Below, one piece after another: positions 25,451-34,554 of a DNA stretch of 64,000 bases (position 1 is the first letter of the stretch; each line of letters opens with the position of its first letter). The notes below the pieces were generated by a model. The model was not told the DNA's origin and did not search any database. It worked only from the letters and a program-made list of their open reading frames with translations. The DNA comes from Pedobacter sp. MC2016-15 (lineage in GTDB: Bacteria; Bacteroidota; Bacteroidia; Sphingobacteriales; Sphingobacteriaceae): positions 310,001-374,000 of the forward strand of contig NZ_JAPIVS010000005.1 in the NCBI RefSeq assembly GCF_026239695.1, given 5' to 3'. A program made the translations under genes and the position numbers.

Positions 25451-28012
25451 TTAGAATGTATAGCGTAAAGTAACACCATAAGTTCTCTGATCGCCGAGAA
25501 CGGCAGCATAGTGACCGGCATTTCCACCAGCCGGCAGCAGTTGTTCAAAGTAGTTTTTGTCGAACAGGTTACGTCCCCAGATATAGGCAGAAATACCTGT
25601 AGTGGCTTTGTATCCCAATCTTCCGTTAAGTAAAGTATACCCATCCACATTCAGGAATGCCGAAGGCGACGGACTTGAAGAGAAACCTGAGCGTGAAGAA
25701 GCATCAAAGGCAGTGAAGAATTTCGATTCCTTACCAAAGAACCTGGCCGGAATAGCGAATTCACCACCCAGTGAACCTGCCCATTTCGATACACCCGGAA
25801 GTCGGCCCCCCGAGATATCCTTAAACGCTACCTGTGCACCATTCACCGTTAATCCTGTTTCTTCAAGAGGCAGCGGGGCATTGGTGAAACGGATGTATTT
25901 GGCATCTGTATAGGCAGCATTTCCATAAAATGAGAAATACTCATTCACCCTTACACTTGCATCCAGCTCAGCACCACGCACGCGAACTTTCTCGGCATTT
26001 GCCAGGTAACCACGGTTTACACCGATTTCTGGTGACTGTACGTTGGTTTGATAATCTTTGATATCTGAGTTATGGAAAGTTACGTTCAGCGTGATATTAT
26101 CAGTAGGGTTTGATTTGATACCAAATTCATAATGTTTGGTATCCTCCGGTTTGATCACCGCAAGGTCGGTCGCTGCTGCACCATTAACTGTAGGCAATCC
26201 CGAAACGTTTACACCGATAGGTTTGAAACTGGTGGAGTAGGTAGCGAAAGTATTGATACGTTTGTTAGGTCTGTAAGCTGCAGTAACAGAGTAGGTGAAA
26301 TTGTTTTCATCGGCATCTGCCACGTACGACTGGTTGGAATATACCAGGTTTTTAAGTGCCAGCAATGCCGGGTCAGTAGTTTGGAGGCCGCCATATGTTT
26401 GTCTGTCGAAGGCTACGTCTTTTTTGTCGTAGTTATAACGTATACCCGGTAAGATGTGTAAGCCAGGTAGCACCTCGTAGTCCAGATTGGCGAAAGCCGC
26501 TGCACTTGTAGATTTGATGGAGAACCTGTTTCTGATACCGAAACCTTCAAATAAACCTGGTGTTTTCCAAAGATCACTGGTTGTGCTTTGCGAGAAACGC
26601 CATGTAGCTGATCCTGATTCTTCGATCGCTACAGGGTCAGTTTGAACTTCCTGGTTGATATAGTACAAGCCAACTACACCACTGAGTTTTTCTGAAAGCT
26701 CACCAGCATAGCGTACTTCCTGCGACCAGTTATGGTGTTTTGAATAGTTGTTGGATTTGGCAAGAGATTGCAGTCCGGTGAAGTCCCTGTCGTTCGAAGG
26801 TTCCCATTTCCAGTAGCGGTAGGCTGTGGTTGAAGTCAGCGTTCCAGGGCCAATTTTCAGGTCGGCATTCACCGAGACACCACCCAGTTCATTGTTAGAA
26901 ATCCATGGTGTATCGTGATCAATTTTACGGTCGAACGCATTCAGGCTTGGCAGAGAATAACCCAGATCAGCGATGATCGCATTGAACTGGCGGTATGACG
27001 GGCGCTGTGTAGTGACTACACCTGCTACCACCTGCGCATAACCATCAGGACGCTGGCGCGAGTTATCAGCGGCAACCAGAATGGATAAGTCCTCAGTTGG
27101 CTGGAATAATAACTGACCACGGAAACCTAAGTTATTCAGGTCGTTCGTATTTTTTAAAGTTCGTATGTTTTCTATTAGACCATCACGCTGTGTACCAGAA
27201 AATGATAAACGACCAGCTATCTTTTTTGTCAGCGGACCAGTGATGGATGCCTTGGCCTGGATATATCCAAAGTTACCGTAGCTGCTTTCGAAACTGCCGG
27301 AAGGAGTGAAGCTAGGTTTGCGGGTAGTGATGCTGATTGCACCGGAACTTGTGTTTTTACCAAACAGCGTTCCCTGTGGTCCACGCAGTACTTCGATACG
27401 TTCAACATCGATAAAGTCAAGTGTTCCTGCTGCAGGTCTTGCATAATATACTCCGTCTACATAGAAACCTACTCCCGGATCGATACCATCATTGGTTAAG
27501 CCGAAGGTAGAACCTAAACCACGGATATTTAAGGTAGTGTTACGCGGGTTGGAAGAGTAAAACTGTACCGAAGGCACCAGTTCTTTTACCCTGTTCACAT
27601 TGAATGCACCGGATTCTTCAATCTGTTTACCGCCAATAACGGAGATTGGGATTGGTACATCCTGCAAAACTTCTGTACGTCTCCTGGAAGTTACCACGAT
27701 CTCATCGAGCAGGGCACTTTCCACAAGTACAATATCAATAGGAGTATCTTCGATTTTTAAAATCTGGAAATCCTGTGCTTTAAATCCTACTGAACTCACC
27801 TGCAGGTAAAAAGGAGTATCCTGTTTGGGATCAATACTGAATTTACCATCTGCATCGGCGATGACGTATATTTTTGTGCCTCTGATTTTTACAGTTGCGC
27901 TTGGCAGAGGGGAGCCATTGCTTTGCTTGACGATGCCCGTCAGAGGTTTCTGGGCAAATGCAAAGCCTGCCGTAAGTAATAAAGTAAGGAGTAGGAGTAA
28001 AGATTTTTTCAT
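25451..28012 (-). CDS. TonB-dependent receptor, siderophore/iron type
   Basis: Outer-membrane receptor of 853 residues. It has a signal peptide (1-20), a carboxypeptidase-like regulatory domain (about 22-100, LTGIVKQSNGSPLPSATVKI), a plug (about 110-240, with VDGVYYARPAAGTLDF and IEVLRGPQGTLFGKN) and a barrel ending in GVTLRYTF. The plug is of the FhuA/CirA class that takes up ferric chelates. An FMN reductase and a PepSY-type operon linked to iron release lie beside it, supporting iron uptake. A clean -7 box precedes it and a terminator follows. Confidence 0.88.
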   Translation of the reverse strand: MKKSLLLLLTLLLTAGFAFAQKPLTGIVKQSNGSPLPSATVKIRGTKIYVIADADGKFSIDPKQDTPFYLQVSSVGFKAQDFQILKIEDTPIDIVLVESALLDEIVVTSRRRTEVLQDVPIPISVIGGKQIEESGAFNVNRVKELVPSVQFYSSNPRNTTLNIRGLGSTFGLTNDGIDPGVGFYVDGVYYARPAAGTLDFIDVERIEVLRGPQGTLFGKNTSSGAISITTRKPSFTPSGSFESSYGNFGYIQAKASITGPLTKKIAGRLSFSGTQRDGLIENIRTLKNTNDLNNLGFRGQLLFQPTEDLSILVAADNSRQRPDGYAQVVAGVVTTQRPSYRQFNAIIADLGYSLPSLNAFDRKIDHDTPWISNNELGGVSVNADLKIGPGTLTSTTAYRYWKWEPSNDRDFTGLQSLAKSNNYSKHHNWSQEVRYAGELSEKLSGVVGLYYINQEVQTDPVAIEESGSATWRFSQSTTSDLWKTPGLFEGFGIRNRFSIKSTSAAAFANLDYEVLPGLHILPGIRYNYDKKDVAFDRQTYGGLQTTDPALLALKNLVYSNQSYVADADENNFTYSVTAAYRPNKRINTFATYSTSFKPIGVNVSGLPTVNGAAATDLAVIKPEDTKHYEFGIKSNPTDNITLNVTFHNSDIKDYQTNVQSPEIGVNRGYLANAEKVRVRGAELDASVRVNEYFSFYGNAAYTDAKYIRFTNAPLPLEETGLTVNGAQVAFKDISGGRLPGVSKWAGSLGGEFAIPARFFGKESKFFTAFDASSRSGFSSSPSPSAFLNVDGYTLLNGRLGYKATTGISAYIWGRNLFDKNYFEQLLPAGGNAGHYAAVLGDQRTYGVTLRYTF

Positions 28013-28035
28013 AGTCGTAAACGAGTGTTAATGGG

Positions 28036-28043
28036 CAAAGATA
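28036..28043 (-). promoter_or_regulatory. -7 box of the TonB receptor gene
   Basis: The minus strand reads TATCTTTG, a perfect TAnnTTTG, ending 23 bp before the ATG at 28012. The upstream DNA is very A+T-rich; no clear iron-regulator site was seen. Confidence 0.6.
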
Positions 28044-28231
28044 TAAATATATTTATTATAACACATTAAATATATAGAATTGGTAGACTATGTCTCCTTT
28101 TACCCTCTAAGCCCCTTTTTGTGATATAAAAAGCCGGCAGAGTGATAAGTAATCTGGATGGATGAGATTGGCTGAGTAATTGATGTATACTGATAGAATT
28201 GACTAAATGCCTAATCTAAAACCTATAGAAA

Positions 28232-28795
28232 ATGATAAAAGTAGCAATTATTACAGGTAGTACACGTCCTGGAAGAGTTAACCTTCAGGTGGCCCAGTGG
28301 GTGCAGGAGCTTGCGTCGAAACGCAACGATGCAGAATTTGAACTGGTAGATATAGCAGAATTTAACCTGCCACTGCTTGATGAACCCGTACCGCCATCTA
28401 TGGCTGAGCCTCAGCATGAACATAGTAAAAAATGGTCGCAAACAATCAGTAAGTTTGATGCTTATGTTTTCGTAACTCCAGAGTACAACCATTCCACTTC
28501 AGGAGCTTTAAAAAACGCACTTGATTATCTTTTCTATGAGTGGAATAACAAGGCTGCGGGCATCGTCAGCTACGGAAGTGCATCCGGGGTACGTGCAGCA
28601 GAGCACCTGAGATTGATATTTGGGGAGCTGATGCTGGCAGATGTGCGAACTCAGGTAACGTTATCTTTGTCGACTGACTTTGAAAATTATACCGTTTTTA
28701 AACCAGCCGCAACACATGAGAAGAACCTCAATACTTTATTTGACCAGGTGATATCATGGGGAACAGCGCTGCAATCTGTAAGATCAGAAAAGTAG
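28232..28795 (+). CDS. NADPH-dependent FMN reductase
   Basis: Flavodoxin-like reductase of 187 residues. The phosphate-binding loop is GSTRPGRVN (about 8-16), the flavin-contact motif is FVTPEYNHSTSGALKNALDYL (about 80-100), and GSASGVRAAEHLRL follows. It reduces flavins or quinones with NADPH. Reduced flavin can release iron from siderophores, which fits its place between an iron-type receptor and the PepSY operon, though that link is inferred. Confidence 0.9.
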   Translation: MIKVAIITGSTRPGRVNLQVAQWVQELASKRNDAEFELVDIAEFNLPLLDEPVPPSMAEPQHEHSKKWSQTISKFDAYVFVTPEYNHSTSGALKNALDYLFYEWNNKAAGIVSYGSASGVRAAEHLRLIFGELMLADVRTQVTLSLSTDFENYTVFKPAATHEKNLNTLFDQVISWGTALQSVRSEK

Positions 28796-28821
28796 AACTT
28801 TCCTATATTTTGATAAAAAAG

Positions 28822-28847
28822 AAGCCCCTGCAGAATGCATGGGCTTT
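28822..28847. terminator. Intrinsic terminator between convergent genes
   Basis: AAGCCC (28822-28827) pairs with GGGCTT (28841-28846), with an inner GCA/TGC, flanked by A-rich and T-rich runs on the two sides. It sits between the FMN reductase and PepSY stops. Confidence 0.75.
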
Positions 28848-28852
28848 ATATT

Positions 28853-30484
28853 TTATATAGCTGTCTGTAGTTTTTGGCGCTGCCGGACTTTGTAAAAACT
28901 GATCAATCCAACGATCGCAATTGATAAGCTGAACAGATCAATAAATAGAATGTCAGTTGCACCGCTGGCATAGGTCTTCCAGATCCAGTTTCCTGTACAA
29001 AATCCATTGGCGAAAGGGATGGCCAGGCTGAAGATACTGCCCAGCAGCAAGGTTTCGCGGTTGGTGCGGTTCAGGTTTTTGCGGATGATATAATATACCG
29101 AAAGCAATAACCAGCTGTAAAAATAGACCCTGTAAATATAAGTCATGTCTACCGCGCTGTTTAGTTTAATGGCTACAAAGGTCAGTGCCGTCACCGGGAA
29201 CATCGAAAGACAGATGGCGAGGAAAATATTAGCCAGCCATAAATTGAATTTACGTTTATGTTCCGGAACGTTCTTTTTATCACGGGCAACAAGCCAGATC
29301 AGAATTCCTGAAATGATCACTACGCAACCCATCATCCCTAAAATGAAATAGATGATTTTGAGTCCGTATCCACTGAAATCCCCGAAATGGAGATGGTAGA
29401 TGAGGCTTTTTACCTTACTGATATAAGTGCTTTCGCCCAATGGTGAACGATGAAATGCTACCTTATCATTTTTGAGTTCATAGATAATCTTTCCCGCACC
29501 GGAGAAACTGCGCTGCGGATCAGCTGCTCCTTCAATTACCAGTGCCATGGATGCGTCCCCATAGTTTTTGATCATTACACGGGTGATGTCAGAGCCTTCC
29601 CAAAGCTTTTCAGTCTTGTTGATGTACGACTGGATATCAATTTTGCCGGGCAGTTCCTGATAAGTATAATCATATACTTTTGAATCGGCATATTCCAGAT
29701 CGGCATACATCTTATCGGCTTTGCCCTCATAAAACAGGAAGGTGAATGGCATCAGCAGAATCGTATTGACAATCAGTACTACTCCTGTAACAGCATAGAC
29801 CAGCTGAAAGGGGAACCCAATCAGACCCAGTGCGGTATGGGCATCTGTCCAGACAGTTTTTACTTTAGACCATGGCCTGAAGACAAAGAAATTGGAGACG
29901 ATCTTGTCCCAGTGCAGCAGCAAGCCCGTGATCAGCGCGAATAAAAAGAAAAATGAAACCAGTCCTGCCAGTAGGTAACCGAATGGTGTACCTATTCTGA
30001 TGGGTATCTGGTTCAGCTGCGCAAGGAAGTGCAAACGGTAAAGAAACTCACCTAAATCATAAGTTTGCTCATAGGTTTTGCTGTCGCCCTTATAAAAGTT
30101 GTATTTGAAGTATGCACCGTCACCATCGCCACGACGGCCACGTTTACGACCTTTAGCTTCTGCTTCCGGTTTCTTTTTCGGGATCAGCGTGCTGTCTTTG
30201 GAAGCCGTAACTTCTACATAAGTATCAAAAGTGTTTTTCTGGAAAAAGAAATTGATATCCCGGCCTTTCAGGTTGTGCTTCTGATTTAGCGAGTCGAGTA
30301 AATTGTTGTAGTTTAATTTTTTATCCGCATGTGCCTGAAAAGAGGTATTACTCTGCCAGGCAGAGATCTCGTCTTTGAAGAGGGTATAGGAACCTGCGAA
30401 AAAGATCACGAATAATATCGCGGATATGATAATACCGCTGATGGTATGGGTATTAAAATATATATTATAGTTTCTGTTTTTCAT
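28853..30484 (-). CDS. PepSY-associated transmembrane protein
   Basis: Inner-membrane protein of 543 residues of the PepSY-TM family. One helix lies at the start (about 13-35), a large periplasmic part follows, then more helices including YLLAGLVSFFFLFALITGLLLHW, and the conserved histidines of KTVWTDAHTALGLIG and SLIYHLHFGDFSGYGLK, which may bind heme. A basic run (KKKPEAEAKGRKRGRRGDG) sits near residue 105. Such proteins act in siderophore reduction or iron release at the inner membrane. It is the third gene of an operon with DUF3325- and DUF3649-like proteins, the usual partners. Confidence 0.88.
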   Translation of the reverse strand: MKNRNYNIYFNTHTISGIIISAILFVIFFAGSYTLFKDEISAWQSNTSFQAHADKKLNYNNLLDSLNQKHNLKGRDINFFFQKNTFDTYVEVTASKDSTLIPKKKPEAEAKGRKRGRRGDGDGAYFKYNFYKGDSKTYEQTYDLGEFLYRLHFLAQLNQIPIRIGTPFGYLLAGLVSFFFLFALITGLLLHWDKIVSNFFVFRPWSKVKTVWTDAHTALGLIGFPFQLVYAVTGVVLIVNTILLMPFTFLFYEGKADKMYADLEYADSKVYDYTYQELPGKIDIQSYINKTEKLWEGSDITRVMIKNYGDASMALVIEGAADPQRSFSGAGKIIYELKNDKVAFHRSPLGESTYISKVKSLIYHLHFGDFSGYGLKIIYFILGMMGCVVIISGILIWLVARDKKNVPEHKRKFNLWLANIFLAICLSMFPVTALTFVAIKLNSAVDMTYIYRVYFYSWLLLSVYYIIRKNLNRTNRETLLLGSIFSLAIPFANGFCTGNWIWKTYASGATDILFIDLFSLSIAIVGLISFYKVRQRQKLQTAI

Positions 30485-30491
30485 TGTCAGG

Positions 30492-30773
30492 TTACATTTT
30501 TAAAAGAAAGGGAATGGAGAAAATGGCAGTCAGCACAATATAGTATAGCCATATTTTCCAGGCGCTTTTTGAGAGAAAGGCGACAAGCATTAGTGTGGCC
30601 CAAAGGATATAACCTGTAAAAGCTGCAGTGATGATGACGTTCTTTGGTTCGAAGATGCAACACAACAGCTGGTGGAAGGAAATCATGACGCAGTATCCGC
30701 CAATGAATCCTGCAGTGATTTTCAGGAATTTTTGAAAAGGGGATTTGGTAAGGTATTTTTTATTGGCTGGCAT
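30492..30773 (-). CDS. DUF3649-like iron-uptake membrane protein
   Basis: A 93-residue protein with three hydrophobic segments. The run TAGFIGGYCVMISF and the later TGYILWATLMLVAFLSKSAWKIW resemble the DUF3649 pattern (GGY near the start, a waF.a.sa.rAW end). Its place between a DUF3325-like gene and a PepSY gene matches the arrangement seen in siderophore operons. It is 2 bp from the gene upstream and 7 bp from the one downstream, so translation is probably coupled. The exact role is unknown. Confidence 0.65.
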   Translation of the reverse strand: MPANKKYLTKSPFQKFLKITAGFIGGYCVMISFHQLLCCIFEPKNVIITAAFTGYILWATLMLVAFLSKSAWKIWLYYIVLTAIFSIPFLLKM

Positions 30774-30775
30774 AA

Positions 30776-31108
30776 CTAGAAAATTAACTTTTCAAAAACG
30801 ATAAAAAGCAAAACCAGCAGTGCCATTTGCTTAACAGATACATAGCGGAAGGGGAAAAGCAAGACAATGAGGCTGCCCATAGCCATCAGAATAACGACTA
30901 AGCTAAAGATCCCTGAAACAATACCGTTTTCGAGCTCTAGCAAGAATGCGGCTATGATGATCAGCAGAGCGCTGAGCACTGTAGATAAGCTGCGCTTTTT
31001 CTCAAAATAGCTCGCCCAGACGGGTTTATTTGACCATTCGGTTTTCTTTGACAGATTGTATAACAACAAAAAGGCAATAAAGACCAGTAAAACAATGATA
31101 GTGTACAT
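30776..31108 (-). CDS. DUF3325-like small membrane protein
   Basis: A 110-residue protein with three or four hydrophobic segments and a short Lys/Trp-rich loop after the first (KKTEWSNKPVWASYFEKKRS). The end LLFPFRYVSVKQMALLVLL is like the pattern of DUF3325 proteins that accompany PepSY genes. It is the first gene of the operon and has a well-formed promoter upstream. Family assignment rests mainly on order and size. Confidence 0.6.
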   Translation of the reverse strand: MYTIIVLLVFIAFLLLYNLSKKTEWSNKPVWASYFEKKRSLSTVLSALLIIIAAFLLELENGIVSGIFSLVVILMAMGSLIVLLFPFRYVSVKQMALLVLLFIVFEKLIF

Positions 31109-31162
31109 GAAATCTAATTATAATGAGCCGTTATTCTCATCTAAATCTGAAGATATGACTTC

Positions 31163-31213
31163 TTATTTAGATTGATTAAATGCAAATATATAATTGTACA
31201 GTCATTTATCAAA
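31163..31213 (-). promoter_or_regulatory. Promoter of the iron-linked operon with possible Fur-like site
   Basis: On the minus strand a TTTG (-33, 31210-31213) and TATATTTG (-7, 31183-31190) are 19 bp apart, the ideal Bacteroidota spacing. TTATTTAGATTGATTAAAT (plus strand, 31163-31181) covers the expected start point and looks like a Fur-type site; that part is tentative. A hairpin (TCTAAAT...ATTTAGA, about 31139-31172) overlaps the early leader. Confidence 0.6.
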
Positions 31214-31252
31214 TGTTTTACCGGTTTAAAATTTGGACTGATCTGACAAGAA

Positions 31253-32218
31253 TTATCGGCTGTTCTGTACGCTTGCCAGTAAATCATGGGGATAGCCTAA
31301 AGAAACCTTGCTCAGGTCATCGAGTTCTTTAAGAGTCTCCGGGCTTAAATTCAGATCAGCGGCCTGTAAACCTTCTTTTACATGTTGGATGCTGCGGGCT
31401 CCGATGATGGGGAAAGTATTTTTTGATAAGATCCATGCTTGTGCAACCTGGCCGGCAGTTGTTTCCATTTGTGCTGCCAGCAGTTGTAACTTATCTATAA
31501 TCGCTTTTACGTTTTCATTTTCCTGGTAATCCTGATTAGAATTATTGATCCGTCCGCTTTTACCTTCCCGGTATTTGCCTGTAAGCAATCCCCCTGCGAG
31601 CGGGGAGTACATCATAATTCCCAGGCCAAAGTGGTTAGCCATTGGAAGAAGTTCCCGGTCGGCCGTTCTCTGGGTCAAATTATACTCCATCTGGATAGCG
31701 CTGATTTTCAACTGGCTTGCTATTGCTGCTGCCTTCCAGGCTGGGAAGTTGCTAAGACCTGCATACAACACTTTTCCCGATGTGATCAGGTCTTCCAGTC
31801 CTCTGCTGATTTCATCTGCTGGGGTGACACCATCATCATAATGAGGCATATAAAGATCGATGTAATCTGTGTTCAGCCTTTTCAAACTGGATTCTACTGC
31901 CTGTCGCATCGCTTTGCGGTGGTTTCCGAAATTGCTTTTCGCAGGACTTGCCTCATGGCTTTGGGTATATTTGCTGCTGACAATAAAGTTGCTGCGCTGC
32001 TGTGCGATAAATTTTCCTATCAGCTCTTCCGACTCCCCGAGCTGGTAGCGGTCTGAGGTATCAATAAAGTTTCCTCCTGCATCGGCATAGGTCTGGAGAA
32101 TCTGTGTTGCTTCTTCGGGGCTTGCGCCATAACCGCTGCGTGTGCCCAGCATGGCTGCTCCCAATATCATTTCACTGGCATATAATCCGGTGTTTTTTCC
32201 AAATAATTTGTATTTCAT
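31253..32218 (-). CDS. Aldo/keto reductase
   Basis: NADPH-dependent oxidoreductase of 321 residues with a TIM-barrel fold. The catalytic residues are seen in GNFIDTSDRYQLGESE (Asp and Tyr), FIVSSKY (Lys) and DYIDLYMPH (His). The cofactor motif MMYSPLAGGLLTGKYR and the end IIGARSIQHVKEGLQA belong to the AKR YakC/PdxI-like group. It diverges from an HxlR regulator and is probably under its control. The substrate is likely a reactive aldehyde, by analogy. Confidence 0.9.
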   Translation of the reverse strand: MKYKLFGKNTGLYASEMILGAAMLGTRSGYGASPEEATQILQTYADAGGNFIDTSDRYQLGESEELIGKFIAQQRSNFIVSSKYTQSHEASPAKSNFGNHRKAMRQAVESSLKRLNTDYIDLYMPHYDDGVTPADEISRGLEDLITSGKVLYAGLSNFPAWKAAAIASQLKISAIQMEYNLTQRTADRELLPMANHFGLGIMMYSPLAGGLLTGKYREGKSGRINNSNQDYQENENVKAIIDKLQLLAAQMETTAGQVAQAWILSKNTFPIIGARSIQHVKEGLQAADLNLSPETLKELDDLSKVSLGYPHDLLASVQNSR

Positions 32219-32285
32219 GGTGTTTTATTTAGGGTTCAAATTTGAGTAATGGATAGGCTGCAGTCAAGTATGGCTGAATTTATCC

Positions 32286-32316
32286 GTATCTGATACTTTT
32301 ACATGACCTATCTTTG
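32286..32316 (+). promoter_or_regulatory. Palindrome and -7 box in the AKR/HxlR intergenic region
   Basis: GTATCTGATAC (32286-32296) is a perfect 11-bp palindrome. The plus-strand TATCTTTG at 32309-32316 is a perfect -7 box for the HxlR gene. The palindrome lies between the two divergent starts and is a likely operator for the regulator. AATTTATCCGTAT just left of it recurs ahead of the SDR gene at 42990. Confidence 0.55.
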
Positions 32317-32334
32317 TATACTAAACTGTTACTG

Positions 32335-32682
32335 ATGTATAAGAAAAAGATACCTGTTTCACTGGATTGCGGACTGCATTTGTTTTTAGCAGTGATCAAC
32401 GGAAAATGGAAGATCAGCCTGATCTGGTGTATTCATTCAGGTATCAAACGTCCGGGGGAGCTGCAGCGAAAAATGCCCGGAGCCTCCAGAGGGGTGTTGG
32501 ATACGCAGCTGAAACAACTGGTTGAGCATGGTATTCTGAATAAGATTACTTATGATGTGCTGCCTTTGAAAGTGGAATATGAGTTGACAGCTCTTGGTGA
32601 ATCACTGATACCGGCGATTGCTTATACTGCGCAGTGGGGGGAAGATCATCGGGAAGAGTTAGAAAGTGTAGTTTCTAAATAA
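32335..32682 (+). CDS. HxlR-family transcriptional regulator
   Basis: Winged-helix regulator of 115 residues starting at the ATG at 32335 (MYKKKIPVSLDCGLHLFLAV). The HxlR core GKWKISLIWCIHSGIKRPGELQRKMPGASRGVLDTQLKQL and LPLKVEYELTALGESL is complete. A cysteine near residue 11 is at a spot used for redox or electrophile sensing in several HxlR/YodB proteins. It is divergent from the aldo/keto reductase, so a link to aldehyde or quinone stress is plausible. The frame could start at a TTG at 32314, but that falls in the promoter. Confidence 0.88.
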   Translation: MYKKKIPVSLDCGLHLFLAVINGKWKISLIWCIHSGIKRPGELQRKMPGASRGVLDTQLKQLVEHGILNKITYDVLPLKVEYELTALGESLIPAIAYTAQWGEDHREELESVVSK

Positions 32683-32772
32683 AATGCACATCTATCGGTT
32701 GTAATATAATGCCTAATTGCTATATTACTTTCGAAATCAGCTTAATAAGCTCAATTAGATACTGCTTTTTCC

Positions 32773-33318
32773 ATGAATGATGATTTTAACGCTCTCCTGG
32801 ACTTTTATAAGCCCAAAATTTACAGTTATGTGCTCAGTATTTCAAAATCTGAATATGCTGCTGAAGATCTGACACAGGATATCATGATTAAATTATGGTT
32901 GAAAAAGGATGAACTGACGGAAATCAGGAATCTGAACAATTATATTTTTATCATGGCGAAGAACCTGACCTTAAATTATTTGATGAAGGTGTCATTTAAT
33001 GAAAAGATGGCGACCCAAATGATCCGAAATGCGACTGCTTATCAAAACCCGGCAGACAGCAAGGTCACGATGCGGGATTATAACAAGCTCATTGAGGAAG
33101 CAGCAAAGGGACTGACGCCTCAGCGCCGGCTGGTGTTTCAGCTGAGCAGGCAGGAAGAGCTGAATTATGATGAAATTGCATCACGGCTGAATTTGTCCCG
33201 CTTTACGGTAAAAAATCATTACCTGACCGCGCTTTCTGTAGTGAGGGCATACCTTGTTAAACATGGTATAAGTACCATTCCTGTCGCTCTGATTTTATTT
33301 AAATACTACCTGTCATGA
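32773..33318 (+). CDS. ECF-type RNA polymerase sigma factor
   Basis: Sigma-70 factor of 181 residues with region 2 (YSYVLSISKSEYAAEDLTQDIMIKLW, about 15-45) and region 4 (LTPQRRLVFQLSRQEELNYDEIASRLNLSRFTVKNHY, about 115-155). It belongs to the FecI-like group that drives TonB-receptor genes in Bacteroidota. Its stop overlaps the FecR start by 4 bp, and a SusC/SusD pair follows, so this is a complete trans-envelope signalling unit. Confidence 0.93.
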   Translation: MNDDFNALLDFYKPKIYSYVLSISKSEYAAEDLTQDIMIKLWLKKDELTEIRNLNNYIFIMAKNLTLNYLMKVSFNEKMATQMIRNATAYQNPADSKVTMRDYNKLIEEAAKGLTPQRRLVFQLSRQEELNYDEIASRLNLSRFTVKNHYLTALSVVRAYLVKHGISTIPVALILFKYYLS

Positions 33319-34265
33319 AATCCAATCAGAAGCTACCAGAACTTTTTAAAAAGCTTGTTGACGATGGGGCAACGGAGCAGGAAGTGGCTGATTTTCTGGG
33401 TCAGATCAGAGAGCCGGATGCTGCTGCAGAACTTCATGAAGTCATGGAAGAGCATTGGAACTTTATCCTCAGCGATGATACCAGTTCTCAGAAAGCTGCT
33501 AGAGAGAAAAGCTCTTTTCCAACTCTGTTAATTGCGTCCATAGCAGCGCTTATTTGCGTTGTCTTTGTCTCATTTTATCTCTGGTCTGGAGCTGATATTG
33601 CACCAAGGCCTGACAGGAAATCTGATTTTGTATCACGCGCTGCCGGTAAATCCAAAACGGAGATCGTGATGCTTAATGATGGAAGCAGGGTGATCTTGAA
33701 TTCGGGTGCTGTACTACGTTATCCTCTGAAATTTGATGGTGATAAAAGAGAGGTTTTTCTTGAGGGGGAAGCCTATTTTGATATTAAACATGAGTCTGCG
33801 AGATCATTTCTTGTGCATACCGGAAAGCTGACAACGAGTGTACTGGGTACGACATTCAATATTATGGCTTACAAGGAGCTTTCAAAAATTGCGGTGACCG
33901 TGATTTCAGGAAAGGTGGCTGTAAAAGATACCAGCAACGCTGAGATGGTGATGCTTACTCCGGGGCGTCGTGCTGAAATGCGTAACAATCACAAAAGTTT
34001 TGTATGTGACTCCCTATACAATCCCGCGGATGTGATTGCATGGCAGAGGGGAGATCTAGTGTTTGATGATACCCCGCTGGAAGAAATTGCCTTAAAACTC
34101 TACTACCGTTTTGGTACTCAAATTATCATTCAAAATGCAGAGAAAAGACAAATGAAGTTTAGTGGAAGCTTCAAAACTCAGGATTTGCCTGATATTCTCG
34201 CTGCTATTGCAGAAATATCCGGGGTGAAATTGAAAATTCGTAACAATAATTATGTGCTTTATTAA
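33315..34265 (+). CDS. FecR-type anti-sigma factor
   Basis: Membrane anti-sigma protein of 316 residues. It has a cytoplasmic N-terminus (1-70), one membrane helix (about 73-95), a FecR domain (about 110-215, LNDGSRVILNSGAVLRYP and FLVHTGKLTTSVLGTTFNIMAY) and a C-terminal DUF4974 domain (about 245-316) that contacts the receptor's STN domain. It holds the upstream sigma factor until the SusC protein binds its ligand. Confidence 0.93.
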   Translation: MKSNQKLPELFKKLVDDGATEQEVADFLGQIREPDAAAELHEVMEEHWNFILSDDTSSQKAAREKSSFPTLLIASIAALICVVFVSFYLWSGADIAPRPDRKSDFVSRAAGKSKTEIVMLNDGSRVILNSGAVLRYPLKFDGDKREVFLEGEAYFDIKHESARSFLVHTGKLTTSVLGTTFNIMAYKELSKIAVTVISGKVAVKDTSNAEMVMLTPGRRAEMRNNHKSFVCDSLYNPADVIAWQRGDLVFDDTPLEEIALKLYYRFGTQIIIQNAEKRQMKFSGSFKTQDLPDILAAIAEISGVKLKIRNNNYVLY

Positions 34266-34437
34266 GAATTCTCAGTGATTTCATCTTATAGGAATGTTGA
34301 TTTCTGCATTTTCTGCTCTCTTTTACAAAAAAAAGAATAAAAATATTGATTTTATTGGTTCGCTGGGTTTGGTTATCTGTCTTTAAGGAAACTAAACCTA
34401 AAACCAACTATGCCTATGGTAAGATAGCGACCGAAAA

Positions 34438-34525
34438 AAAAGGCTGAATGTGCTTCCGACACATCCAGCTTTCTGTGAAGAGCAATCGCTCCCTGTAATC
34501 TTGTAGACCTCTCTGCCCGAGAGGT
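34438..34525 (+). promoter_or_regulatory. Structured 5' leader of the susC gene
   Basis: The 289-bp gap before susC holds two hairpins: AAGGCTG-A-ATGTG with CACAT-C-CAGCTT (34440-34472), and the perfect 7-bp stem ACCTCTC/GAGAGGT (34507-34525) that ends 29 bp before the ATG. They fit a leader RNA controlling receptor synthesis; no known riboswitch class is recognised. Confidence 0.4.
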
Positions 34526-34554
34526 AATCTTAACACAAAATTATCTTCAAATTT

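Noticed and set aside
25318..25650. Frame overlapping the TonB receptor 3' end
   Set aside because: It runs through the terminator and the receptor's conserved C-terminus in another frame.
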